This document shows positions 19,267 through 28,317 of a stretch of DNA of 59,826 nucleotides, one piece after another. How positions within the stretch are numbered: the first letter of the stretch is position 1; each line of letters starts with the position of its first letter. The notes below the pieces were generated by a model that saw only the letters and a program-made list of their open reading frames with translations, was not told the DNA's origin and searched no databases. The translations under genes were made by a program, and so were the position numbers. Source of the stretch: Anaerolineaceae bacterium (lineage in GTDB: Bacteria; Chloroflexota; Anaerolineae; Anaerolineales; Anaerolineaceae); the NCBI GenBank assembly GCA_020845515.1, contig JADLFQ010000044.1:1-59826 (forward strand). Direction: 5' to 3'.

Positions 19267-20032
19267 ACATTTTCGTTCGCCTTTCTCCCTCTCCTCGAAG
19301 AACGCCCTAGTCCTCGGCGCCTCCCAGGGCATCGGCAGGGCCATCGCTATTTCTTTGGCGGAGGCCGGGGCCAATCTTTTAATCGCCAGCCGCCAGGAAC
19401 CGGAGCTAGAGAAGGTGGCGGCCGCGACCAGGCAACTTGGGGTAGAATGCCATGTCTGTCGCTTCGACATTTCCGAACCCGAAGATATCAACAAGCTCCT
19501 CGAAAAAGCCAGGAGTAGTTATGATCGTATTGACATTCTTGTGAATTGCATCGGCATCAACCCCAAGCGTATCTCGTTCGAACAGACCGATAAAAACATC
19601 AGCGACCTTATCTTTAAAGTGAACCTATTCGGCGCCATGGATGTCATTCAGGCGATTGGAAAGATCATGATCAACCAAAAAAAAGGGGCGATCATAAACG
19701 TCACCTCTACTGCCGCTCTGCACGGTGCCCCTACCCTGGCGCCTTACGCGGCTTCGAAAGCCGCCCTGCAGTCCCTCACCAGGACCCTGGCGCTCGAATG
19801 GGCGCAGTATGGCGTTCGCGTCAACGATGTCGCGCCCGGTTACGTGCACACCGAGCTGACTCACAAGGTGTGGTCGAATTCCTCGCTCTACAAAGAGATC
19901 ACCAACAAGATCCCCATGCGCCGTTTTGCCCTGCCGGAGGAAATCAGCCCGGCAGTCGTCTTCCTGGCGTCCGACGCCTCCAGCTACATCACTGGCTCTA
20001 CCCTTGTTGTTGATGGCGGCTGGACAACCTAG
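19247..20032 (+). CDS. SDR-family NAD(P)-dependent dehydrogenase
   Basis: 261 residues, classical short-chain dehydrogenase. Cofactor loop GASQGIGRA, NAG-equivalent region VNCIGINPK, catalytic Ser in NVTSTAALHGAP, YAASK with catalytic Tyr and Lys, and the C-terminal SSYITGSTLVVDGGW. The N-terminal 20 or so residues before the Rossmann strand are unusual and overlap the previous gene by 20 bases; GAAAGAAG lies before the ATG. It is the last intact gene of the catabolic run and likely oxidises an alcohol or reduces a keto intermediate. A decayed close relative lies tail to tail with it. Confidence 0.88.
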   Translation: MDPSSDKHFRSPFSLSSKNALVLGASQGIGRAIAISLAEAGANLLIASRQEPELEKVAAATRQLGVECHVCRFDISEPEDINKLLEKARSSYDRIDILVNCIGINPKRISFEQTDKNISDLIFKVNLFGAMDVIQAIGKIMINQKKGAIINVTSTAALHGAPTLAPYAASKAALQSLTRTLALEWAQYGVRVNDVAPGYVHTELTHKVWSNSSLYKEITNKIPMRRFALPEEISPAVVFLASDASSYITGSTLVVDGGWTT

Positions 20033-20038
20033 AAGAAA

Positions 20039-20640
20039 TTACAAATTCTCTCCTTTTTTTGAAGCCCCTGGCCATTTATTCAGGGGCTTCAAGGTTCTCT
20101 CCACCGTCTTATTGCTCTGTCCATCTGCCCCGTCCACAAAGAGCGCGATCCCGGTAATATAACTGGAAGCATCCGAAGTGAGAAAGACAACCACCAGGCC
20201 CATCTCTTCCGGTTGGGCGAACCTTCTCAGTGGGGTATTCTTGATGAATTCCCTGTATACGTCCGGGTCACCCCACACTCTGCGTGTCATATCTGTAGAC
20301 ACGTATCCAGGCACAACCGCGTTGACCCGAACGCCGTACTGCAACCATTCAACAACTAGTGTCTTCGTCGAGATTGGATTGTCGCCTTCATCGTCCCATA
20401 TAGCGTCAGGTCCACAGTCTCGCGCGTGCTGGTTAACGAAGCGACATTAATTCACGCTGCCCCTTTTTGCTCGATCATGATCTTCCCAAAAGCCTGCAAA
20501 GTATTCATGACACCGAACAAATTAACGCTGAAAATCAGATCATGCTCGGCGCGCTCCGTCACAAGAAACGGCTTACGCCCGATGCTGGCACCGGCGCAGT
20601 CTCCAGATCTATAGACTTTTGATACAGTAACAACTGTTAA
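20039..20640 (-). pseudogene. 5'-truncated, frameshifted SDR dehydrogenase pseudogene
   Basis: On the minus strand, three pieces align in order with the intact SDR at 19247. IFSVNLFGVMNTLQAFGKIM (20452-20640), then INVASLTSTRETVDLTLYGT in a shifted frame, then EWLQYGVRVNAVVPGYVST through SSYITGIALFVDGADG (20039-20360). The frame changes at least twice, a stop follows QKGAA, and the whole N-terminal cofactor-binding part is missing. The remnant is similar to, but not identical with, the intact gene, so it is an older paralogue and not a fresh inverted copy. Confidence 0.85.
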
Positions 20641-20693
20641 GAGCAGATTAGACCCCACGGGTTACAGGAAGGCTGCACAACTCTTATTTAATT

Positions 20694-20723
20694 TTTACCT
20701 TTTGTTTACATCGCTCATATATT
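20694..20723 (+). promoter_or_regulatory. Possible promoter of the Hsp20 gene
   Basis: TTTACC (20694-20699), 18-base spacer, TATATT (20718-20723), upstream of the Hsp20 gene. No CIRCE inverted repeat and no clear heat-shock sigma consensus was seen between 20660 and 20806. Confidence 0.3.
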
Positions 20724-20806
20724 CAGGCGCTACGATAACAATATAAAAATATTTGACCTCTCGTGATGGAAGAGCGGTCAGTACACAACCTTTATGGAGG
20801 AATCTC

Positions 20807-21220
20807 ATGACTCTTTATATCAATCCCTTTTCAAACCGTGCACGCCGGATGATCGAACGCATGGCTGAGCCGGAATGGGCCGATTCAGAACGCAGCATCT
20901 TTTTCCCTGTGGATGTAAAAGTGGAAGAGGACGGGTTTGTGGTGACCGCCTTGCTGCCTGGCCTGCAACCTGAAGATTTAAGCATCCAAATCATCAATGA
21001 AACCGTAAGCATCCAGGGCGAAATTCGAGACAAGTCACAAGCCAACGAAAATTACCTGATGCAAGAACGCCCGCATGGCAAATTCTGCCGCACCTTCACA
21101 CTGCCTGCACCGCTGGACTCCGCGGGTACGGAAGCATCGTTGGAGAACGGCGTCTTGACACTGCACGTACCAAAGGCGGAAGAAGCCCGCCCCAAGATGA
21201 TCAAGGTGACAAGCAAGTAA
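20807..21220 (+). CDS. Hsp20/alpha-crystallin small heat-shock protein
   Basis: 137 residues. The alpha-crystallin domain spans roughly residues 32-130, with VDVKVEEDGFVVTALLPGL at its start and the family motif GVLTLHVPKAE near the end. A C-terminal IKV replaces the usual I-x-I/V tail motif that links oligomer subunits. It is an ATP-independent holdase for unfolded proteins. I chose ATG 20807, 6 bases after GGAGG (20796-20800), over an upstream in-frame start. It is monocistronic, ending in a strong terminator. Confidence 0.92.
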   Translation: MTLYINPFSNRARRMIERMAEPEWADSERSIFFPVDVKVEEDGFVVTALLPGLQPEDLSIQIINETVSIQGEIRDKSQANENYLMQERPHGKFCRTFTLPAPLDSAGTEASLENGVLTLHVPKAEEARPKMIKVTSK

Positions 21221-21244
21221 AAGCTCCAAGGCACATGGATAAAG

Positions 21245-21287
21245 ACCGTTCCAATGCTGGGCTCCGCCGGCATTCGAACGGTTTTTG
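21245..21287 (+). terminator. Intrinsic terminator of the Hsp20 gene
   Basis: The arms ACCGTTC-C-AATGC (21245-21257) and GCATT-C-GAACGGT (21270-21282) pair with one C-C mismatch, followed by TTTTTG. Confidence 0.8.
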
Positions 21288-21361
21288 CATTGCGATGAAC
21301 AGAGAAATTTTGAGTCAACCTCTGCTCCTCCCGCTTAAAGTTCTGGAGTACAATATCTCTT

Positions 21362-22147
21362 ATGGATGAACAAAGTTTAAAGGCCGCTCTTCCTTTTGTC
21401 CCCGCCCTGCAATTTTTTGAATCAACCGGCTCAACCAACGATATTGCCATGTCGTGGGCGGCGCAGGGCGCCCACGATTTCTCGCTCGTAGTCGCCAACC
21501 ATCAATCCGCCGGGCGAGGCCGCCTGCAACGACGCTGGATTACCACTGCGGGCAGCGCGCTGGCTTTCAGCCTTGTCCTCCGGCCGACATCCATCGAGGC
21601 GGAGCACCTCTCCTTTTTTACGGCGCTCGGCGCGCTGGCGCTCAGCGATGTTTTAAAAGAGCAATACGGCCTGGTCAGCATGATCAAATGGCCCAACGAT
21701 GTATTGCTCAATCACCGTAAAACTGCCGGGATCCTGGTAGAGGCTGCCTGGCAGGGGGATGTTGTGCAGAGTGTAATATTGGGGATTGGCGTGAATGTTG
21801 CACTGGAATCCGTACCCCCAGAGGAGGAAGTGCTCTACCCGGCCACATGTGTAGAGAGCGCGTTAGGGAAAGAGGTCAACCGTATGGAATTTCTGGCAGC
21901 TCTGCTGGAGCGGATAAAATTCTTGCGTCCGGAAATGCGCTCACCCCGGTTTCTCGAAGCCTGGCAGAGACATCTTGCATTCCAGGGGGAAGCCGTCCAG
22001 GTGACGGAGTCGGATGCAACAATACTCACAGGTATTCTGTCGGGACTTAACGAGGATGGCAGCCTGCGCTTGCAGACAGAAGCAGGTACAATATATTCCA
22101 TACAAGTGGGCGATATTCGCCTGCGGCCAGTAAAAACGCACAGCTAA
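21362..22147 (+). CDS. birA: Biotin-[acetyl-CoA-carboxylase] ligase, monofunctional
   Basis: 261 residues. Biotin protein ligase motifs: STGSTNDIA, the biotinyl-AMP loop SAGRGRLQRRW (Gly51-Arg54), KWPNDVLL (109-115) and GIGVNV. A C-terminal SH3-like domain is visible (ILSGLNEDGSLRLQTEAG). It activates biotin with ATP and attaches it to a lysine of biotin carboxyl carrier domains. The N-terminal DNA-binding domain of E. coli BirA is absent, so it is a class I enzyme that does not act as repressor. The small membrane protein gene follows 19 bases downstream. Confidence 0.92.
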   Translation: MDEQSLKAALPFVPALQFFESTGSTNDIAMSWAAQGAHDFSLVVANHQSAGRGRLQRRWITTAGSALAFSLVLRPTSIEAEHLSFFTALGALALSDVLKEQYGLVSMIKWPNDVLLNHRKTAGILVEAAWQGDVVQSVILGIGVNVALESVPPEEEVLYPATCVESALGKEVNRMEFLAALLERIKFLRPEMRSPRFLEAWQRHLAFQGEAVQVTESDATILTGILSGLNEDGSLRLQTEAGTIYSIQVGDIRLRPVKTHS

Positions 22148-22166
22148 AACCCGGGGAGGATGATGT

Positions 22167-22394
22167 ATGTTGGATGATCTGCGAAACTCAACTTCTTCCT
22201 TCATTGAGGAAGAGGAAATAGTTCCTGAAAAAGTCTCCGTTCGAAAAAAACGCCCTCCACGGCAGCAAAGTCAATTTTTGGGAATGAGCGCGCCACAGCG
22301 TTTCCTGATCGCTTTGATGCTGCTGGTAATGACCTGTATATGCGGCGTGTTTGCTTTACTGATTTTTGAAAAAGTGGTCGTCCCTTTCTTTTAG
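22167..22394 (+). CDS. Small single-pass membrane protein, unknown function
   Basis: 75 residues. The first half is polar with an acidic run (EEEE) and a basic run (VRKKRPPRQ). A single hydrophobic segment, about residues 48-70 (LIALMLLVMTCICGVFALLI), ends at the C-terminus. I do not recognise a family. GGGAGG at 22153-22158 supports the ATG at 22167. It follows birA closely and ends one base before the gyrA stop on the other strand, with no terminator between the convergent genes. Confidence 0.65.
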   Translation: MLDDLRNSTSSFIEEEEIVPEKVSVRKKRPPRQQSQFLGMSAPQRFLIALMLLVMTCICGVFALLIFEKVVVPFF

Positions 22395-22395
22395 G

Positions 22396-24891
22396 TCAGA
22401 CAGCATCCTGACTGTCATTATTATTGCCGTTTCCATCGCTATTCTCTGAGGCTACGTCCGCTGGAATGCGCGCCAGCGTAGCAACTGTATCGCCTGCAGC
22501 CACATTAACCAACCGAACACCGCGCGAAGCCCTTCCGCTGGAAGATACCGAGCTCACCTTCATACGCACAACCATGCCCGCCGTGGAAATAATAGTCACC
22601 TCATCCGCTTTTCTCACCACCCGGGCGGCGGCGACCTCTCCAATTTCGGCTGCTGAATCTTTCTTGATCGTCCGGATGCCGCCGGTTGCTCTTCCCTTGG
22701 CGGTATATTCACTTAAAGGGGTGCGTTTTCCGTACCCCTTGGCGGTTACCACCATCAAATAGCCTTCCGGTTCCACCACCTCCATCGAGGCCAGGCGGTC
22801 GTTCTTCGCCAGCTTGATGCCGGTCACCCCGGCAGCCTGGCGGCCCATTGAGCGCACGTCGCTTTCCGCAATGCGCAAAGCCTGCCCCTGACTCGTCACC
22901 AGGACGATTTCATCCTTGCCAGTGGTCAGACGCACCCACCCCAGTTCATCTTTTGCATCCAATCCCATCGCGATTAATCCGGAATTGCGAACATTGGAAA
23001 ATTCCGAAAGTGCAACACGCTTGATACGCCCGTGCGTCGTAACCATCGTGCAGTACCCAGCCATGCCAAAATCCCGAACCGGTACGGCCGCGGTGATCTT
23101 CTCGCCGCCCTCAAGCGACAGCAGGTTGACAATCGGAATACCCCGATCGGTGCGGTTGGCGTCCGGGATTTGATAAGCCTTTTCAGAATACACCTTGCCG
23201 TACGAGGAGAAAAACAAGATGGTATCAAGAGTGCGGGCATGCAGCAACATCAGCACCTCGTCCTCTTCCTTAATTGCCTGCCCGGTAACGCCGCGCCGTC
23301 CGCGGGTGCCAGTACGATAGGTTTTTATACCGACGCGTTTAATGTAGCCGCGTTGGGTAATGCTGATCAACACGTCTTCTTCGGCGACCAAATCAGCTTC
23401 TGTAAATTCTTCGGTTTCATCGCCCGCAATGCGCGTGCGGCGTTCGTCACCGTATTTTTCGCTCAAATCTGCCAGGTCTGCTTTAATCACTTCGAGGATT
23501 TTTTGCGGATGAGTGAGCAAGTCCTCAAGGTAAGCGATGCGCTCCAAAGCCTCGCGTTGCTCATCTTCGATCTTTTGGCGTTCAAGCTGAGCCAGGCGGC
23601 GGAGTTGCATGTCTAAAATAGCTTGAGCCTGGATCTCGGAAAGGTTGAAGCGCGTCATCAGGCGCGCTTTGGCTTGTTCTGCATCCGGAGACTGGCGGAT
23701 GGTTTGTATAACCTCATCCAAGTTCGCCAGGGCAATTATCAACCCTGCCAGGATATGCGCCCGGCGGCGGGTTTTTTCCAGCTCAAACTGCGAACGCCGG
23801 GTGATAATCTCCTGACGGTGCTCGATAAAAATTTGCAGGGCGCGTTTGAGGGAAAGCACACGCGGTTCCCCGCCCACCAACGCCAGGAGATGAACGCCAA
23901 ACGTGGATTGCAGCGCCGTGTATTTGTAAAGCTGGTTCAACACCTGTCGCGGCTGGGCGCCGCGCTTCAATTCAATATAAATACTCATGCCAAGCCGGTC
24001 TGATTCGTCGCGCAAATCAGAAATCGCGTCGAGTTTTCCTTCACGCGCCAGATCAGCAATGCGCTCAATCAGGGTGGATTTGTTCACCTGATAAGGGATC
24101 TCCGTGATCCGGATGGCGTAGCGGCCGCCCTTGGCTTCTTCAATATGTGCCAGGCCGCGCATAACCAGACGTCCACGCCCGGTGCTGTACGCCTGGCGTA
24201 TGCCTTCTTTCCCAACAATCACGCCACCGGTGGGGAAATCCGGTCCTGGCACAATCTTGATCAGGTCTTCGCTGTGAATGTTTTCTATGTTGTCATAGTT
24301 ATCAATCAAATACGTAATAGCCGCATGCAGTTCCCGCAAATTGTGCGGGGGGATGTTGGTTGCCATGCCAACCGCGATACCGGCTGAACCATTTAGCAGC
24401 AGGTTGGGCAGGCGGGCAGGCAGGACAACCGGCTCCTTGAGTGAGCCGTCAAAATTATCGGTAAAATTCACCGTATCTTTATCAATGTCCGTCAGTATCT
24501 CTTCGGCCATCACCCCCAGGCGCGCCTCGGTGTAGCGCATGGCAGCAGGCGCATCGCCATCCACCGAGCCAAAGTTGCCCTGTCCATCAATGAGCGGGTA
24601 GCGCATGGAAAAATCCTGCGCCATGCGCGCCATAGACTCATAGACAGCCGAATCGCCGTGGGGATGATACTTGCCCAACACCTCACCGACAATGCGGGCG
24701 GATTTTTTGTAAGCGCTGTGTGCGCGCATCCCTAAATCATCCATCGCGTACAGAATGCGGCGATGCACGGGCTTCAATCCATCGCGCGCATCCGGCAAAG
24801 CCCTGGCCACAATCACGCTCATGGCATAATCCAAGTAAGCAGACCGCATCTGCTCATCTATATCAACCGATTGAACGGTGCCAATTTCCAT
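22396..24891 (-). CDS. gyrA: DNA gyrase subunit A
   Basis: 831 residues, full length. The breakage-reunion domain has the catalytic Tyr120 in [10 protein letters not shown] and the quinolone-determining region [19 protein letters not shown] (Ser81, Glu85 matching E. coli Ser83, Asp87). The C-terminal wrapping domain of beta-pinwheel blades is present, with a GyrA-box-like GRRGVTG at its start, which supports gyrase rather than topoisomerase IV ParC. The C-terminal tail is Asn/Asp-rich ([13 protein letters not shown]). GyrA and GyrB introduce negative supercoils; gyrB is not in the window. It is divergent from the acyl-carrier operon. Confidence 0.96.
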   Translation of the reverse strand: MEIGTVQSVDIDEQMRSAYLDYAMSVIVARALPDARDGLKPVHRRILYAMDDLGMRAHSAYKKSARIVGEVLGKYHPHGDSAVYESMARMAQDFSMRYPLIDGQGNFGSVDGDAPAAMRYTEARLGVMAEEILTDIDKDTVNFTDNFDGSLKEPVVLPARLPNLLLNGSAGIAVGMATNIPPHNLRELHAAITYLIDNYDNIENIHSEDLIKIVPGPDFPTGGVIVGKEGIRQAYSTGRGRLVMRGLAHIEEAKGGRYAIRITEIPYQVNKSTLIERIADLAREGKLDAISDLRDESDRLGMSIYIELKRGAQPRQVLNQLYKYTALQSTFGVHLLALVGGEPRVLSLKRALQIFIEHRQEIITRRSQFELEKTRRRAHILAGLIIALANLDEVIQTIRQSPDAEQAKARLMTRFNLSEIQAQAILDMQLRRLAQLERQKIEDEQREALERIAYLEDLLTHPQKILEVIKADLADLSEKYGDERRTRIAGDETEEFTEADLVAEEDVLISITQRGYIKRVGIKTYRTGTRGRRGVTGQAIKEEDEVLMLLHARTLDTILFFSSYGKVYSEKAYQIPDANRTDRGIPIVNLLSLEGGEKITAAVPVRDFGMAGYCTMVTTHGRIKRVALSEFSNVRNSGLIAMGLDAKDELGWVRLTTGKDEIVLVTSQGQALRIAESDVRSMGRQAAGVTGIKLAKNDRLASMEVVEPEGYLMVVTAKGYGKRTPLSEYTAKGRATGGIRTIKKDSAAEIGEVAAARVVRKADEVTIISTAGMVVRMKVSSVSSSGRASRGVRLVNVAAGDTVATLARIPADVASENSDGNGNNNDSQDAV

Positions 24892-25079
24892 GTTTTTTCC
24901 TTATTTTGTTGAAAGTCAGGGACATCAATTATACCGCATTCAGCAGCGGACGATCTTTGAAGGTTTCAAAATAAACCCGGCCCTCACAGAGTCGGAGTAA
25001 AATAAGAGAGTACCTCCCGCTTCGCCGTGGAGAGCGCCTTTCTCAAACTCCGGCTCAACCTCTGGAAGGACGAAAATTT

Positions 25080-25388
25080 ATGGAACAGGAAGATGTCGTG
25101 ATGCAAAAGGTATTGGAGGCCGTTGAAGAACTTAACCTCCAGTTGGAGGATGAGAACCAGATTGCCGCCACCCCTGATACAATTCTCTTTGGCAAGGGCG
25201 GCCGGATCGATTCGCTCGGTTTGGTGAACCTGATTGTCATCCTCGAAGGTCTGATTGCAGATGAATTCGACCAGCAAATCTCCCTGGCCGATGAGCGCGC
25301 CATTTCTCAAACGCACAGCCCATTTCGCACCGTTCAATCCCTCGCCGATTACATCCTCATCCTCTTAAAGGAAGGAGAGAATGCCTGA
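25080..25388 (+). CDS. Acyl carrier protein
   Basis: 102 residues, acidic, with the phosphopantetheine attachment motif IDSLGLVNL (Ser45). Slightly longer than fatty-acid AcpP and with a different motif (DSLGL, not DSLDTVE), so it is probably a dedicated carrier for a special acyl group and not the housekeeping ACP. It is first of a five-gene run; its 3' end overlaps the SDR gene by 8 bases. AAGGA precedes the start. Partners are likely the AMP ligase (loading) and the SDR (reduction of the bound acyl group). Confidence 0.88.
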   Translation: MEQEDVVMQKVLEAVEELNLQLEDENQIAATPDTILFGKGGRIDSLGLVNLIVILEGLIADEFDQQISLADERAISQTHSPFRTVQSLADYILILLKEGENA

Positions 25389-26085
25389 TTCGCCCGTCAT
25401 GCTGATCACCGGGGCGCGCAAAGGGATCGGCAGATACCTGGCAGAATATTACCTTGGCAAGGGCTGGCACGTGGTGGGGTGCAGCCGAAGCCCAACAGAA
25501 TTTGAAGCGCCAGGTTACCAGCACTACTGTTTGGATGTTGCCGATGAAAAAGCGGCTCGCGCCCTGTTTGCACAGATTCGCAAAGAACACGGCCGCCTGG
25601 ATGCCTTGTTAAATAATGCCGGTGCCGCGGCCATGAATCACGCACTGCTGACTCCCATCGAGACGGTTCTGCGTCTGCTCAATACCAACGTGGCCGGCAC
25701 ATTCCTCTTTTGCCGGGAGGCTGCACGTCTGATGCAGGCGCGCAAGGTTGGTCGGATCGTTAACTTCACCACCGTAGCCGTTCCGCTGATGCTGGAGGGC
25801 GAAGCCGCCTACGCAGCTTCCAAGGCGGCAGTCACCAGCCTGACGCAGATATTGGCACGCGAGCTTGCGCCGCTGGGGATCACCGTGAACGCCATCGGAC
25901 CAACCCCTATTGATACTGATCTCATCCGCGGTATCCCCCAGGAAAAACTCGATCGCCTATTGCAGCAGCAAGCCATCCACCGTTTCGGTGAGTTCACCGA
26001 TATTTCAAATACGATTGATTTTTTCCTCCGGCCGGAGAGCAATTTCATCACCGGGCAGGTCATTTATTTGGGTGGTGTCTCGTGA
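25381..26085 (+). CDS. SDR-family oxidoreductase, FabG-like
   Basis: 234 residues, short-chain dehydrogenase. Cofactor loop TGARKGIGRY, LNNAGAAA, YAASK with catalytic Tyr/Lys, and FITGQVIYLGG at the end. At the catalytic serine position the sequence reads NFTTVAVPL, so Thr seems to replace Ser; this may still work as hydroxyl donor but is unusual. In this context a 3-oxoacyl-ACP reductase role on the neighbouring carrier is likely but not proven. It overlaps the carrier gene by 8 bases and the ligase by 4 (ATGA-type), so the three are tightly coupled. Confidence 0.85.
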   Translation: MPDSPVMLITGARKGIGRYLAEYYLGKGWHVVGCSRSPTEFEAPGYQHYCLDVADEKAARALFAQIRKEHGRLDALLNNAGAAAMNHALLTPIETVLRLLNTNVAGTFLFCREAARLMQARKVGRIVNFTTVAVPLMLEGEAAYAASKAAVTSLTQILARELAPLGITVNAIGPTPIDTDLIRGIPQEKLDRLLQQQAIHRFGEFTDISNTIDFFLRPESNFITGQVIYLGGVS

Positions 26086-27428
26086 TCCAATTCTTGCTGG
26101 ATGTATTCAAGGAGTTCGAGGAAGATGAAGCGGTCATCTGGGAAGAGCGTTCCTATTCCTATGGCTGGATGCTCGAGCGTGTTGGGTATTGGCAAAAAAA
26201 GATCGCTGAAAACGGGATACCTGCCGGTGCAGCCACTGTCCTGGAAGCCGATTTTTCCCCCAATTCCGTAGCACTTTTTCTGGCGTTGGTGGAGCACCGC
26301 TGCGCCCTCGTTCCGCTCACCAGTTCGGTTGAGATGAACAAACCGGAGTTTATCGAGATCGCACAAGGGGAATTCACATTCCGCATTGACACTGAAGACC
26401 AGGTGGAAATTTCCCGCCTGCCGTACACTGCCGACCATGCGATGTACACAACGCTGCGCAAACGGCAAGCCCCCGGGCTGGTCTTGTTTTCCTCCGGTTC
26501 CACGGGCAAGAGTAAGGCGGCAGTACACGATCTTACCGGCCTGCTCGAGAAGTTCAAGGTGCGCCGCAACCGCCAGCGTGCAGTCACCTTCTTGTTATAC
26601 GATCACATTGGCGGCGTCAACACCATGCTTTATATACTCTCCAACGGTGGCGTGATTGTCACCGTGAGCGCGCGCACCCCGGAAGCCGTGCTGAGCGCGG
26701 TGGAAAAACACCGCATCGAGCTCCTGCCCACCTCGCCGACCTTTATCAACCTGATCTTGCTGAGCGAGGCATACAAGCGCCACGACCTGAGCACCCTCAA
26801 GACGGTAACCTATGGCACCGAACCGATGCCGGAAAGCACTCTCACGCGCTTCCATCAACTTTTTCCGCGCATCAAACTCCAGCAGACCTATGGTCTTTCC
26901 GAAGTCGGCATTTTGCGGTCTAAATCCAAAAGCTCGGATTCGCTTTGGGTCAAGGTGGGCGGAGAGGGCTTTGAAACCCGGGTTGTGAATGGCATTTTGC
27001 ATATCAAGGCGCAGTCTGCCATGCTGGGGTACCTTAATGCCCCCAGCCCGTTTACAGAAGACGGCTGGTTCAACACCGGCGACGAGGTAGAGGTGGATGG
27101 GGAATACCTCCGCATCCTGGGGCGGCGCTCCGAACTCATCAACGTCGGCGGCGAAAAGGTTTACCCTGCCGAAGTGGAGTCCGTTATCCAGGAAATGGCG
27201 GATGTGGCTGAAGTGACCGTGTACGGCGAGAAGAACCCGATCACCGGCGCAATTGTCTGCGCCCGGGTGCGCCTCAAGTCGCCGCCTGATCCAAAAGCCT
27301 TCACTCTCCAGCTTAAGAAATACTGTCGCAGCCGCCTGCCAGCTTTCAAGGTACCGGTGAAGGTCTCCTTTGTGGAAGACGAACAACACAGCGCGCGCTT
27401 CAAAAAGATGCGTCCGAAAGCTTCCTGA
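26082..27428 (+). CDS. AMP-forming acyl-CoA/ACP synthetase
   Basis: 448 residues of the ANL superfamily, shorter than most (about 500). The P-loop is LFSSGSTGKSKAAVHD, the A5 motif TYGLSEVG, the A7 region NTGDEVEVDGEYLRILGRR, and the hinge ELINVGGEKVYPAEVE. A C-terminal Lys in ARFKKMRPK would be the adenylation lysine. It activates a carboxylic acid as acyl-adenylate and transfers it to a thiol, here most simply the ACP at 25080. Substrate not predictable by eye. It starts GTG or ATG-like at the SDR stop, showing translational coupling. Confidence 0.87.
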   Translation: MIQFLLDVFKEFEEDEAVIWEERSYSYGWMLERVGYWQKKIAENGIPAGAATVLEADFSPNSVALFLALVEHRCALVPLTSSVEMNKPEFIEIAQGEFTFRIDTEDQVEISRLPYTADHAMYTTLRKRQAPGLVLFSSGSTGKSKAAVHDLTGLLEKFKVRRNRQRAVTFLLYDHIGGVNTMLYILSNGGVIVTVSARTPEAVLSAVEKHRIELLPTSPTFINLILLSEAYKRHDLSTLKTVTYGTEPMPESTLTRFHQLFPRIKLQQTYGLSEVGILRSKSKSSDSLWVKVGGEGFETRVVNGILHIKAQSAMLGYLNAPSPFTEDGWFNTGDEVEVDGEYLRILGRRSELINVGGEKVYPAEVESVIQEMADVAEVTVYGEKNPITGAIVCARVRLKSPPDPKAFTLQLKKYCRSRLPAFKVPVKVSFVEDEQHSARFKKMRPKAS

Positions 27429-27440
27429 GAGAATTCTCCT

Positions 27441-28283
27441 GTGGCAGAGATTAAACCGGCGGTTCCGGAAGACTTTGAGGGCTTGTTCCCGCTTTTTGCG
27501 GGGTTTCGTAACCCGCCCCCGCCGCAGCGGCTTCGCACCCTCTTCCAGCCGCGTTGGAACAGCCCATATGGACAGTACGGCTGGGCGCTCTGGGAGGACA
27601 GCCGGGCGGTGGGATTTCTCGGCACATTGCTCAGCCGCCGGCCAACCCCGCGAGGACAAGGTGTTTTCTGTAACCTCTCACTCTGGCATGTCCTTCCGGA
27701 ATACCGCGCGGAAAGCCTCGCCCTCTTGCTCCAGGCGCTGCGGTTGAAAGATGTCGTCATTACCAACTTCACCGGCAACAAAGTCGCACCAATTTTACGC
27801 AAGTTTGGCTTTCAGCAGGTGGATGAGTGCTTTTACCTCCTCCTCCCCTTTCCTGTTCCTTCCGCCGGGCAAATCGAGCTGCTTACCGACCCGCGGGCAA
27901 TGCGCGCCGAACTTGAGGGCGACGCCCTGCAGGTGTTAGAGGATCATCTCACGCTGCCCTGCCACCATTTGCTCGTCAAAACCCGCCAGGGCGCTTGCCA
28001 TGTCCTTTACAACATGGTGCGCAAGAAGGGGCTGCCGGTGATGCAGGTGCTGTATCGCAGCAATACGGATCTGTTTTTACGGCATTTGCGGGGGGTTTGC
28101 TGGCGCGTTTGCACAACACAAAAACTGGCAGGGGTGATGATCGGCGATAATTTTTTGGGTGGCCGCCCGCTAAAAGCCGCTTTGCAGGTGACCCAGCGCG
28201 AGGCGCACCTGTTCCGCTCTTCGGAGTTGAACCGCTTTGAAATAGACCTGGCTTATTCCGAACTTCAGCTCTTTGGGCTTTAA
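27441..28283 (+). CDS. GNAT-like acetyltransferase, hypothetical
   Basis: 280 residues, GTG start at 27441. The N-terminal half looks like a GNAT fold: KPAVPEDFEGLFPLFAGF at the start, GFLGTLLSRR strand, and VLPEYRAESLALLLQAL at the acyl-CoA-binding position, although the classical R/Q-x-x-G-x-G/A loop is degenerate. The second half is not recognised and may be a second, divergent domain. Its place between an acyl ligase and a deacetylase suggests that it transfers the activated acyl group to a sugar amine, which is inference. Confidence 0.55.
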   Translation: MAEIKPAVPEDFEGLFPLFAGFRNPPPPQRLRTLFQPRWNSPYGQYGWALWEDSRAVGFLGTLLSRRPTPRGQGVFCNLSLWHVLPEYRAESLALLLQALRLKDVVITNFTGNKVAPILRKFGFQQVDECFYLLLPFPVPSAGQIELLTDPRAMRAELEGDALQVLEDHLTLPCHHLLVKTRQGACHVLYNMVRKKGLPVMQVLYRSNTDLFLRHLRGVCWRVCTTQKLAGVMIGDNFLGGRPLKAALQVTQREAHLFRSSELNRFEIDLAYSELQLFGL

Positions 28284-28317
28284 GCACTGCCGGGCTGCAA
28301 AGGAATAAAGAATAAAA

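Noticed and set aside
26595..27659. Minus-strand frame of 354 codons over the AMP ligase
   Set aside because: Product has no recognisable domain and the plus-strand gene has all family motifs; it is a codon-bias shadow.
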